64,000 nt of DNA, taken from Camarhynchus parvulus. Its lineage: Eukaryota; Chordata; Aves; Passeriformes; Thraupidae. Of the stretch, positions 39,001 to 47,923 are shown in pieces. The notes under the pieces are model-generated. The model was given only the letters and a program-made list of their open reading frames with translations. It ran no database searches and had not been told where the DNA came from. Position numbers and translations under genes: made by a program. Position 1 is the first letter of the stretch. Every line of letters begins with the position of its first letter. The stretch lies in NCBI RefSeq assembly GCF_901933205.1, contig NC_044572.1, forward strand, positions 29,660,501 through 29,724,500. The letters are read 5' to 3'.

Positions 39001-42000
39001 TATCTGCCTCTGAACACGGCAGCCACATTTTGAAAGTACTCCCCAACTTTCAAAACATGACCTTTTGTATCAAAGTTTATTCTTTTTGTTTTATACCATC
39101 TTCAGATGCAGTTGTCCAGAAGTGTGTGAGGCTGCGTTCCAAGAGCGACTCTTTATCTTTTTTTATTTTTAATCTAAACTAAAGGTTTTTTTTGGTAATT
39201 AATTACAGGACTTTGTAATTGAAAAAAAGCAACCTGAATATGCAATATCCTGAAAATTTTTCTCTACTACTAGTATTTTCTCTACTACTTTATTTAAGTG
39301 AAGTATATTGAAATTACGAGTCCCTGAAGCTGGAGAAGATGGCTGGAGATCTTGTTCTCAAGCTCCTTTTATTGACCTCTCTGCTAATGTTTTCTTGCTA
39401 GACAAGAAATACCTAACAAGGAAATACCACCAATGTATAGTAGTAGCCAAAAGAGATAATACATGATGATTGGGTTCTGGGAACATCATTTAGGTCACCT
39501 TTCCACATCCAGTCAGAATTTGCTTCCACAGTTCTTTTGTTTTAGAGGACTTACTGTTACCTGGTGAAATAAGGAATACCATTAGGTGTATATGTTATAA
39601 AAGCAAAATTAATTTGAGAGTGTATCCTTAACTATTGATTGTTTCTAGTACATGATTATTCTTCTGCTAGTCTTTATTGTCCAGTTTTCTGTCTCCTGTG
39701 CCTGTTTGGCACTAAATGAGGAACAGCAGGTAAGAAAAGTTTCCTGCCTTCTCAGTTAATCTGTAGCATAACACTATAAATATGTATGTACACAGGCACA
39801 TGTATTTGTATGTAGTCCTCCATAAAATGGGGAGAGCATATTTTAAGAAAATCAGCATTGTCCTATTTATTAAAGAGTTGACCTTGGTCAATGCTTGGCT
39901 CTGGTAACTAGAAAGGAATACATTTGGGTCCTAAAATTACGTTTTTTTTAAAATTTAATTTGTTTTTAAGCTTCATTTCTAGGTTTATGGTCACAGGTGT
40001 AGCAGCATGATATCTTGATTATATCTTGTGTTCAGCAATTTCAGATAAACTGATGAAATCTTATCTGAAATATACAGTAATCATGGTTGAATTGTTCATG
40101 TGTAACTGGAAAGGTCATAACTACATTAGGCAGTTACATGTGAAAGTAAAAGAGTCTTCCATGTGTTATGGAGACCAGTTCTTAGTGCATAAGAAGTGGG
40201 TAAGGGCATAGTGACTAAACAATAGGTTTCTGCATGTGAGGGTGCTTTTTGTGTATAGCCTGGGCAGTCCCAGCTAGATTAGTCACATGTCCCCAAGTGA
40301 TCTTGTTTGGTTTAGCAAAAACAAAGGAAGGAAAGGAAATATACCCATGAATGTGCTGCTGTTAGGTGGTGTTCTTTCTTTAGCTACATAGCCTCTTTGG
40401 ACACTCCAGTTGTTTTTAATATATTTATATTCTCTTGTTAAGCATCAAGATCTGAAGGCTTTAGCTAGGACATTATCAACTAGATTTTGTATGTTGGCTT
40501 GCAATGTAAAACAGTTTAAAAATTAATGTAATATGTATTTGCTTATGGCTTCTAGAGTGAACTTCTAGAGGTGGGATGGAGTAACACCAACAGTGCAAGA
40601 ACAGATATTGAGAGAAATCTGAATTGTTGTGGATTCAGAGTTTTTTATCCGAATGAAACCTGCGCCGCTGTAAGTTTTCAAGTGGGAAAAAACCAATTTA
40701 TTCACACCGGGTTTGTTCAAAAATGTTTCCATAGTTACAGCAAGCAGCATTTTAACAGGTGTGTAATGTAGTGGTTACAGTTACACTAAGCTCTTAACTT
40801 ACTGGAAAGACAGTTACAGGGCACCCTGCAAAGTTTGTACTCCACTGTCATTTATTTATACACTTGAGCTCTTGGAGTCTTTTAAAACTGCTTTAGTTTT
40901 GTCCATGGGTAGCAGTCTCTTCTAGAGCAAAGTAGATGCTTTCAAACTGCAAAGTGTCATCAGCAAATGGAAAGCAATTCTCTGTATCTGTTGCAGGATT
41001 GTCTTAGAAATCTCCACTGTAGACCATGTGCACCAATAATGGAAGAATATGCTGGAATGGTGCTGAGATTTGTTGGCGGGATAGGACTCTTCTTCAGCTT
41101 CACAGAGGTGAGTGGGTGGTTGGAAAATTGAGTGCTTTTTCCCCACTTTTAAAGCTTTGCTTTGTGAAACACATTTTTAGGGGGTTTATTACAGGAAACC
41201 TCAGTGCAGTCTCAGGAATCAGATAATCAATTAGGCCAAATTTTTCGAAGCTATGACCTTGATGACAGACCTGTCTGTCAGAAGGAAGGCTTTTCTTGCA
41301 GCTTGGTTATTTAGACAACAAACCTCAGCATTAAAATTTGGTGCTGTAAAGTTTAAGCTTTTGAGAAACCTAGCTGTTCAAGTCTACCATTCTCCAGCAG
41401 TATTAAAAGAGTGCTGTTGCTTTACCTTGTTCCCTTTTCTTCCCACCTATTCCCCACTCTAGCGCACATAAGGTCTTTGAGGATTTTTTTTTTGGTGCCA
41501 CCTGTAGTGCAAAGATAGAGTTGCACAAGAGTGAACTGTATTTTAAACAGTAGGTTAAAATTAAGAAGGTCTTTTGGCTCTTTGCTTTAGTACCATGATG
41601 ATGCATAACTTGCTTTATTAAATGGAGCATAAAAATCCTGAGAGTAGGCCTTTTCTAATCCCAGAGAAGAGCATGTGAAAATGCTCTTCCTGTTGCTTAG
41701 TGCACTTTTGAGAAGGTTTGTAAATAAGACAGCAAGATGAGACATACAGCAGCTTAAACGGAATCACACAGATCTCAGCCATCTCAGCTAATAATGTGAA
41801 TGTGCTGGGAGGAATGACAAGATTTGAAAATGCACAAGAATAGCTGTATAGTTAAGTGGTAATGGTAAAATGAAACAGTTTGGAGGATTTTTTTGTCATT
41901 ATATTAAAAGCAGCTTTATGAGTATTTATCATTTGGGAAGGGGAGAAGAATAATTTAAATTTTGTTATAAAAACAATGGGAAATTTTTTTATTGCATTGT

Positions 42001-42354
42001 GAATATGAGTTTGGCTTTTGTTGTTCATAGTTTTGTGGTTTTTGTTTTGTTTTTCTCTCTGTTGCTAGGGTATGATTTTTCTTAAAGAGGGTGCATTCTT
42101 TTTTCTAATTAAGAAAGATGGAGTGTGGTTGTACAATTTTAGCAACAATAAAATATCCTAAACTTGTATCCGACACTGAAAATTCTTTGTCATGATTTTG
42201 TGTTTAAAACAAATTTTGTAAAACTAGAAGATGAGATGGAAACTCTCTGCTTAATAATATCTTTGGTTTTTATTTTCAGATTCTGGGAGTTTGGCTGACT
42301 TACAGATACAGGAACCAAAAGGATCCCCGTGCAAACCCTAGTGCATTTATTTGA
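27000..42354 (+). CDS. TSPAN13: TSPAN13, tetraspanin-13, complete coding region in six exons
   Basis: The exons are 27000-27062, 38419-38586, 39649-39729, 40556-40669, 40997-41107 and 42280-42354, all phase 0, joining to 203 residues (human 204). The start is the first ATG in the frame, with G at -3 and +4. The layout is tetraspanin: a short cytoplasmic N-terminus with Cys-rich [11 protein letters not shown]1 about 17-36, TM2 about 44-66, TM3 about 73-97, a large extracellular loop about 98-165 and TM4 about 167-188, then a cytoplasmic tail [14 protein letters not shown]. The loop has the family CCG motif (Cys128-Cys129-Gly130) and further cysteines at 140, 144, 150 and 153. A sequon NET lies at 137-139. 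Family knowledge: TSPAN13 (NET-6) organises membrane microdomains and has been linked to modulation of Cav2.2 channels. It follows BZW2 on the same strand and faces AGR2. Confidence 0.98.
28449..28512 (-). mobile_element. CR1 3' end fragment, antisense, diverged
   Basis: GAATCATAAAATAGTTGAGG followed by TTTGAAAGGGTCCCCAGAAG and ATCATTG resembles the reverse complement of the CR1 terminus ('agaatcatagaatggtttgggttggaagggacc...'). It is short and mutated. Confidence 0.55.
30746..30880 (-). mobile_element. CR1 LINE 3' fragment, antisense
   Basis: It begins ATCATAGAATGATTTGAGTT and continues with GGAAGGGACCTTCAAAATC, CCAACCCATCTGCCATGGAC and CATCCAACATGGCCTTGAAG, the reverse complement of the classic CR1 terminus. 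It is about 135 bases long, 5'-truncated, and lies in TSPAN13 intron 1. Confidence 0.88.
33880..34800 (-). mobile_element. Old CR1 LINE copy, antisense, about 0.9 kb, diverged
   Basis: Pieces line up in the expected order with antisense CR1: GGTTGGAAGGC near 33880, TCCAGTCTGAACCTCCC near 34035, AACACAGTATTTGAGCTTCA then GTCTCACCAGCATTG near 34270, TAGTATCATCCACATG near 34585, and GGTCGTTGATGAAGATACTG near 34632. Open frames over it are broken and incidental. Divergence suggests an ancient insertion; the exact ends are uncertain. Confidence 0.65.
34385..34415. repeat. 13-bp tandem duplication (TGATCTCCAGATC twice)
   Basis: Two direct copies stand side by side inside the diverged CR1 copy. Probably a slippage or local duplication event. 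Confidence 0.8.
38419..38586 (+). CDS. TSPAN13: TSPAN13 coding exon 2
   Basis: The acceptor is CCTCCAG at 38412-38418 and the donor GTATCC starts at 38587. The exon has 56 codons, [14 protein letters not shown] to HHQVLLFF. It holds most of TM1, the small extracellular loop, TM2 and the start of TM3. Confidence 0.97.
39649..39729 (+). CDS. TSPAN13: TSPAN13 coding exon 3
   Basis: The acceptor is TTTCTAG ending at 39648 and the donor GTAAGA starts at 39730. The exon has 27 codons, [12 protein letters not shown] to LALNEEQQ, covering TM3 and the beginning of the large extracellular loop. Confidence 0.97.
40556..40669 (+). CDS. TSPAN13: TSPAN13 coding exon 4 (CCG motif)
   Basis: The acceptor is TTCTAG ending at 40555 and the donor GTAAGT starts at 40670. 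The exon has 38 codons, SELLEVGW to NETCAA, including NCCGF, the tetraspanin signature of the large loop. Confidence 0.96.
40997..41107 (+). CDS. TSPAN13: TSPAN13 coding exon 5
   Basis: The acceptor is TTGCAG ending at 40996 and the donor GTGAGT starts at 41108. The exon has 37 codons, [11 protein letters not shown] to FFSFTE, with three loop cysteines and the first half of TM4. Confidence 0.97.
42280..42354 (+). CDS. TSPAN13: TSPAN13 coding exon 6 with stop
   Basis: The acceptor is TTTTCAG ending at 42279. The exon encodes [13 protein letters not shown] to PSAFI and then TGA at 42352-42354, completing TM4 and the cytoplasmic tail. Confidence 0.97.
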   Translation: MLGVWLTYRYRNQKDPRANPSAFI

Positions 42355-42970
42355 TGAGTTTATAAAGGACTAAATCTTCTCTCTGCACCATCTACTTAAA
42401 AATACTGATTCTTCATAGTTTGGTATTTCTCCATAATAGGTATTCTACATGTACTCAAAATAAAACACAAGTCCTGTAAGAAATGTGTAGCTTTCATATT
42501 TAATTTTTACTATTTTTCTTCTAAGAATCTCTATCTTAAAGTAGATGGGTGCATTCAGTAGCTGGGCAGAGTTGAACTGCTGGTTAAGACTTTGTTAATT
42601 GTTATGGTAAACTCTGTACAATGAGTTTTGTAGCACTACTGGGTTATCTGCTGTAAAAAAACCCTAGAGGTATTTTCTGCTGTATTCATTGATTACAGAA
42701 ATTCACGTGAATTCTCATTAAAATAATAAAAATTTACAGTGGATGGTTGGATATGATTTACTTAGGTTTTAGGATGTCCTCTAGTAAACTTTTTTGTCTC
42801 CCACTTTCCTGTTAAGGTAAAAATAGAAGCTAGAGATGTTATTTTCTATAGTGCACAAAAGTGTATGTTAATGACTACTATAGTCTTCACCCCTCCCCTT
42901 TCCTGATTGTTTTGGTTTTCTGGTAGCTTTAAAATTTTGTTGAGAATAAAAACAATGTTAATGAATATAT
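42355..42970 (+). other. TSPAN13: TSPAN13 3' UTR (end inferred)
   Basis: AT-rich non-coding sequence after the stop, with AATAAA at 42459-42464, 42725-42730 and 42945-42950. Any of these could define an end, so alternative polyadenylation is likely. The true end is not determinable by eye. Confidence 0.55.
42459..42464 (+). terminator. TSPAN13: Polyadenylation signal, TSPAN13 proximal
   Basis: AATAAA lies 105 bases after the stop, followed by a T-rich stretch from about 42490 on. It is the first of three hexamers. Confidence 0.5.
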
Positions 42971-45900
42971 GAGAACAATGACTGAAGAAAACCAGGAGAA
43001 TGTAATCTGCAGCTGATTAACTTGAAACTTTTTTCCCTTGACAATGAATGAGGTTTGGTATTTGCACAATCAATGTCTGTCATCTCTGATATAAGAAACT
43101 TGATGTCTGGAAAGTTGTTGTACAGCTCTTTTTTTTTAGATGGTGTAAAGTCATTGTTGTAATAACTCAGCAGTGTATATTTCTGTGTCATCCAGATAAC
43201 AGTCTTGATTTCATGAGAGATTGAATAACATGTAAAAAAAAAACAAGAAAGAAAAATGACAACAAAAAAAAATGTTTTCCAGTAGTTTGTTTTCTGAAAA
43301 CAAAGAATTCAAGTTAGAATGGTATGTTATCCATGTAGAAAGTGTTGTCTGAACTGAAGGAAGTGTGGTCCCTCTTGCTGCCTGTGAAAGAAGTGGTGCA
43401 TCAGCTCAAACAGCAGACATCTAAACACCCAAGGTGCACAATGTCTCATTTGTTTCTAACTATACTGAATTGCAGATCTACACTGCACCTTTTCTTCATT
43501 CATTCTTCACTCAGTTGCTGCTGCTATCAGGGTAGGCAGTTGCTGTAGCCTGAAAGACAAGTCTACAGGAAGAAAAGGGGAAGAGTATTAAGGCCCTCTG
43601 CCAAGGAATACAGCACCTGAGCCAGGTGGAGAGGAAATCTGGAGGCAGACAGAAGTAGATTCTCATACAGTCAGTTGCCCTTTACTAGAGAGATACCTCC
43701 TTACTCCTGCAGAGGAGGCAAAAAGAAGTTGAAACACATGCCCATCAAAGCGCTTTCAGACTTTCATAAGCTGAGTGCTTCTGAAGAAGGAATTACCTTG
43801 AGGTTTTGAAGGGGAAGAGCAGAAACTGAAAGCAGAGGGCTGTTAAGAGCTTGCTACAGAACTGCTTCTCTTCAGCTGTAGCTGAATTTTCAACATCTGT
43901 GATCAGCACCTTCTCCTGGAGCTGCTCTGGGAGCTGCTGCTGTGCCTACCCAGCAGCTGTGTCTGGCTCAAACACAGACCTGGAGATCCAGGGTAAGAGC
44001 CCACTTGTGTGCTGAAACACCTTAAGAGCCTTTAGGTCTGCTGAAGTCTAATAAAATGTACACAGCAAAATGTACACAGCGCTTTTCTTCTCCCAGTTGC
44101 TGTTCTGTTACCCTCAATTTCTCTCCAGCCATTCCCAAAATGTGCCAGGAGGACAGTGATGGCTGCCTTTAGGAGCATTTAATTTTCCTGGTCTACAGAG
44201 GCTCTGTGTTTTGTGCACTACAATAATAAATCCAAGGAGTTGTCATGTGGAGAGAGTTAATGAAGCTTAAAATAATACCACATTGCTGCTTCAATTTTGA
44301 CTTTTTTTTTCTGATTGTTTTTGTAGTGCTTAGTTTTGGGTGGATCTGGTTTCATGAATATGGTAGATTATACTGGAGTGTAAATGTGCACCAATGCAAA
44401 AATACTGAAAATATTACCACTTCCAAAACTCTCATGTCTCAATGTGAATTTGTTTTAGTAGTCAGAAGATAGATCAGTGGATTGTATGGAATGATTCAAG
44501 TTTTTCTATTGTATTAAAAATACATTGTCTCTTTGGGATTGTGGGTAAACAAACCCATCCACAAACCTCGAAATTCCAAATCAGAGGTGTGATTCTGCTT
44601 TCCAAACCTGATTCTGAAAGGGGATAGTAAAACACAATGAGTCTGACTTTGTTTTTGGAAGGTGAAGAGTGTTACCTCTCAGAGGAAGTCTGACTCATTT
44701 GGGTATCCAAGAAATGCCATACTATTTTGACATGCCAAACTAGAGCACTTAAAAAAGTTATTTATACCTGTTCTTGGTGGGTTTTGTCATTGAACTTCAT
44801 TGCTTTCTTTTCTTGAAAAATGTTTTCACCACTCAAAGATTTTTTTGTTGTTTCCTAGAGACGTGTTTTAATTTTCACCTGACTGCTTGAGATTTGGACT
44901 TCATTTTAACCAGATTTTCCAGAAGCTATTTACAGCAGCACAGTGTCAAAGGAATGGAGTGATTTAACTTGGAGCATTCTTACTGCTTTCATTAGATGTC
45001 TTTTGGCTTTAGTTTGTTGAAATGCTTTCTTCAAGTTGGTTATTCTGGAAAAATGTAGAGAGATGTCTTCTTTCAAAACGCATACACATTTTTATCATAT
45101 AAAAACAATTGGCTATAAAGCAATCTAATTCTTCTCCATCTATGTGAGAAAGTGAATGCAGATATTGACTAACATCCTGATACTGCTGCACAGTGTCTGC
45201 CACCTTTCACATGAAAGTAACTATTACAAAAGGGAAGGTTGTATAACTTGAAGTGATATCTGTAAAAACATACCTTAAAAGCCGTAGCTGACAAGTGAAT
45301 AGGAATGAGTTAGTGTTCCTAACTTGCATTATTATCTTAGACCTAATTAATTAGAAGATTGTCTGAATGCTAGTGGAATTCTTAAAACCCCTGTATCCAT
45401 CCTGTGTACTACGGGTTATCTAATGATCATATGTATTTTAGCAATGATTCCCAGGTTTTCCAAAGAAATTGAAGGAGGCTTTTTTAGGTATCTCACCTTG
45501 GCGTAATGCCTCTTTAAGCTAAAAAAAAAAAAATCTGTATTTAGAGGAAAGGATTAAAAGAGCAGGATTAAGTTGACCATTTATTTATTAAGATTCTTGC
45601 AGATTTGGTTGCGGTGAAAAGCAGATGAGAAAAACATAGCCTTGAGTGCAAAAAAGAATTTCAGTTTCAAAAGCATTTATTGATACTTGCAGGCTGGACT
45701 AACTTGTGTTTGCATCTAGGCATGTACATTAGTAGACCCTTGTAGGGTCTCTGTGTGCCTCATATCCATTTACTGGATGTTATACATAGCATCAGTACCT
45801 CTGCTTAAGAAAATGATGCTACTTCCATAGTGCTGTAAAAAAACCAGTTTTGTAAAACATGATGGCACAGGCAGCCCTTGTTTTATGTCATGTAGCTCTA

Positions 45901-47600
45901 GCAAGAGTACTTTGGGTTAAGTAGGTGAAGATGATTCTGATAACCAGCTGCTCTGGCCTCCCTTGGTGTTGTTCCTGTACTATGTGATATGACTACATTT
46001 TTTCTGACTGATAATTGATTCTCTAGAGACTATTTCTGCCCCCCACTGCATCTCTTTTTCCTCTGTCTTCTGGATGCTGCAATAGAAAGTAGCATCTTAC
46101 TGAAGTGCTGAAGGAATGCTGAATTCCATGTCTGGGACCCTTTCCAGGTACCTCTTGAGGTTTTCTGGTAGGCAGGGTTTGCACAGTTTGCCAGAGACCT
46201 ATTAGCAAGTACCTCCCTTCTGATTTTGCTGAGAGATTCCCTTGAGCTGGAAGCCTTGCTTCTCTCACCTGTCCTGTCCTCCCAAGCGTTTTCCTCTTGT
46301 AGTTGTGGCAGTAATGGTAATAGAAGTGGTAAGAATGCTGATATTGCCAAAGAGCTGAGAAAATGAAGGCATGGTCCTGGCCAAGGTGTTTCTCACTGAT
46401 GCTGCTGCTGAGTTCAGAGATAGCAGATATTTGGGGCTGCAAAGTCTCCTTTTTGTATATGTCTTTGTGAAATGTATACTCTCACGGTGTTCATCTGCAG
46501 TGTTTATTTTAGTTCTGACTTCTCTTGTCCCTTTTGGGCTTATAAATAAGCGGTCATGAAACCAGCCAATAGTCAATGTGGTATTCCTTTCTTAATCATC
46601 TCAAGGCTTTACTGAAATCTGATGTAAGCAGGAACATTTTAAGGGAAGCAGTCATATCTTAAATCACTTCAGAATACAGCCAGTTCAAAAGAAAAACAAG
46701 CTCTGTATGCAAATAATCCCATTCTCTAGTCTCAAGTACTTTCCTGTGAAAGATTTTTACTTCTTGCTATCGTAGCTGTAAAGAAAGGGCTGATATTGAA
46801 AGCTCCTCATAGGCTGATGCTACCAGAAAATAATTTGAGATAAAGTAGACTGAGTAATAGAGAGCTTAGCTAGCTTCTGAAACTGGAGATAAAAAGCTGC
46901 TTTCCTCTGCTGTGTTTGGCCGAGTAAAGTTGATTCTCTTCTCAGCAGCTTGTGTGGTGAATTTGGATTTGCAGCCACAACAGTGCTGATGACACAGGGT
47001 TGTTTTCTGTGGTTGCTGACACAGGGTTGAGGTCTTTGCTGCTCCCTCACACTGCCCTGCCAAGCAAGTAGACCTGGGCTGCGGGAGAAGTGGGACAGAG
47101 CTGAGACAGCTGACTCCAGCTGAATAAGGGGATGCGCCATGCTCACCATACAAACTGGGGGAGAAGCAGGAAGGAGGGCACATTTGGAGTGAGGGTGTTT
47201 GTCTTCCCAAGTCACCATTACATTTGGTGGGGCTCTGCTCTCCTGGAGGTGGTTGAACACCTGCCTGCCTGTGGGAAGCAGTGAATTAATCCTGTGTTTT
47301 GCTCTGCTTGTGCACACAGCTTTTGCTTTACCTATTAAAATGTCTTCATCTGAATCCATGAGTTTTCTCACTTTTAATCTTCTGATTCTCTCTCCCATCT
47401 CACTGGAGTGGAGTGAGAGGGCAAGTGGCTGTATGGGGCTGGGCTGCTGGCTGGGATTGATCCACAGCAGCCTTTTTCTTCCCAAATTCCTTGAATGTAA
47501 AATGCAAGCTGTGGTCTCAAGCAACAGCTGTGGTGATTTTACTATTTCTAATAATGGTAGATGAAAAAAAGGAAAAAAATGAAAACACAGCAATGTTTTG
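42971..47600. other. Convergent intergenic region TSPAN13 / AGR2
   Basis: About 4.6 kb between the 3' ends of the two genes. It holds a 14-bp tandem duplication at about 44053-44080 (AAAATGTACACAGC twice), A/T runs, and two patches with unusually few stop codons at 46.0-46.6 and 46.8-47.6 kb. No recognised gene, CR1 or RNA gene is visible. Confidence 0.7.
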
Positions 47601-47611
47601 TATGTAAACAC
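46820..47611 (-). other. Unrecognised 263-codon open frame downstream of AGR2
   Basis: This is the longest open frame in the window, ATG to stop on the minus strand, starting at the presumed AGR2 cleavage region and so readable only from AGR2 read-through or an unseen promoter. The protein starts with a hydrophobic segment (residues about 7-22, CFHFFPFFHLPLLEI), then is Ser-, Gln- and Arg-rich with no domain I recognise. Frames of 114 and 121 codons overlap it in other registers, one on the opposite strand. That points to a generally stop-poor patch rather than a selected frame. No function is assigned. Confidence 0.2.
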
Positions 47612-47873
47612 TTGAAATGAATTTATTTTTTAAAAAATCATTTTTACAGTTGGATCATACAGTATTCTTCTGTACGCCTTAAAATAAAAGCCTCCAGCTT
47701 TTAAAAACGCTTCCCGGTACAAAAGTGCTAATGTAAAACTGTAGTGTTTATGTATAGAAACCATCACTACACATCACTAAATATCACTCTAAATAGTCTC
47801 TTCACCAGTATCAAGGTGTGGCGAAGACATGGAAGATAAGACTTCATGATATTTAAGGTCTTTCTTCTTCCTC
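47605..47873 (-). other. AGR2: AGR2 3' UTR
   Basis: This runs on the minus strand from the stop codon to a polyadenylation hexamer at 47622-47627 and an inferred end near 47605. It is AT-rich, about 270 bases, with no open frame of note. Confidence 0.75.
47622..47627 (-). terminator. AGR2: Polyadenylation signal, AGR2
   Basis: TTTATT on the plus strand reads AATAAA on the minus strand, about 250 bases after the AGR2 stop. It is the only canonical hexamer I noticed between the stop and the open frame beyond. Confidence 0.7.
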
Positions 47874-47923
47874 TTACAGTTCAGTCTTCAGGAGCTTCAG
47901 CGCTTTCTGCATATTTGAATACA
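47874..47923 (-). CDS. AGR2: AGR2 last coding exon (KTEL end)
   Basis: The acceptor on the minus strand is TTTCTAG, ending at 47924. The exon completes a split Leu codon, then encodes [15 protein letters not shown] and TAA (47876-47874). KTEL is the KDEL-like ER-retrieval signal conserved in AGR2. Confidence 0.95.

Larger units (their letters stand above)
38587..42279 (+). other. TSPAN13: TSPAN13 introns 2-5
   Basis: Four introns (38587-39648, 39730-40555, 40670-40996 and 41108-42279) of 1062, 826, 327 and 1172 bases. All have GT..AG ends and are phase 0. They are AT-rich; I see no repeats or extra exons. Confidence 0.9.
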
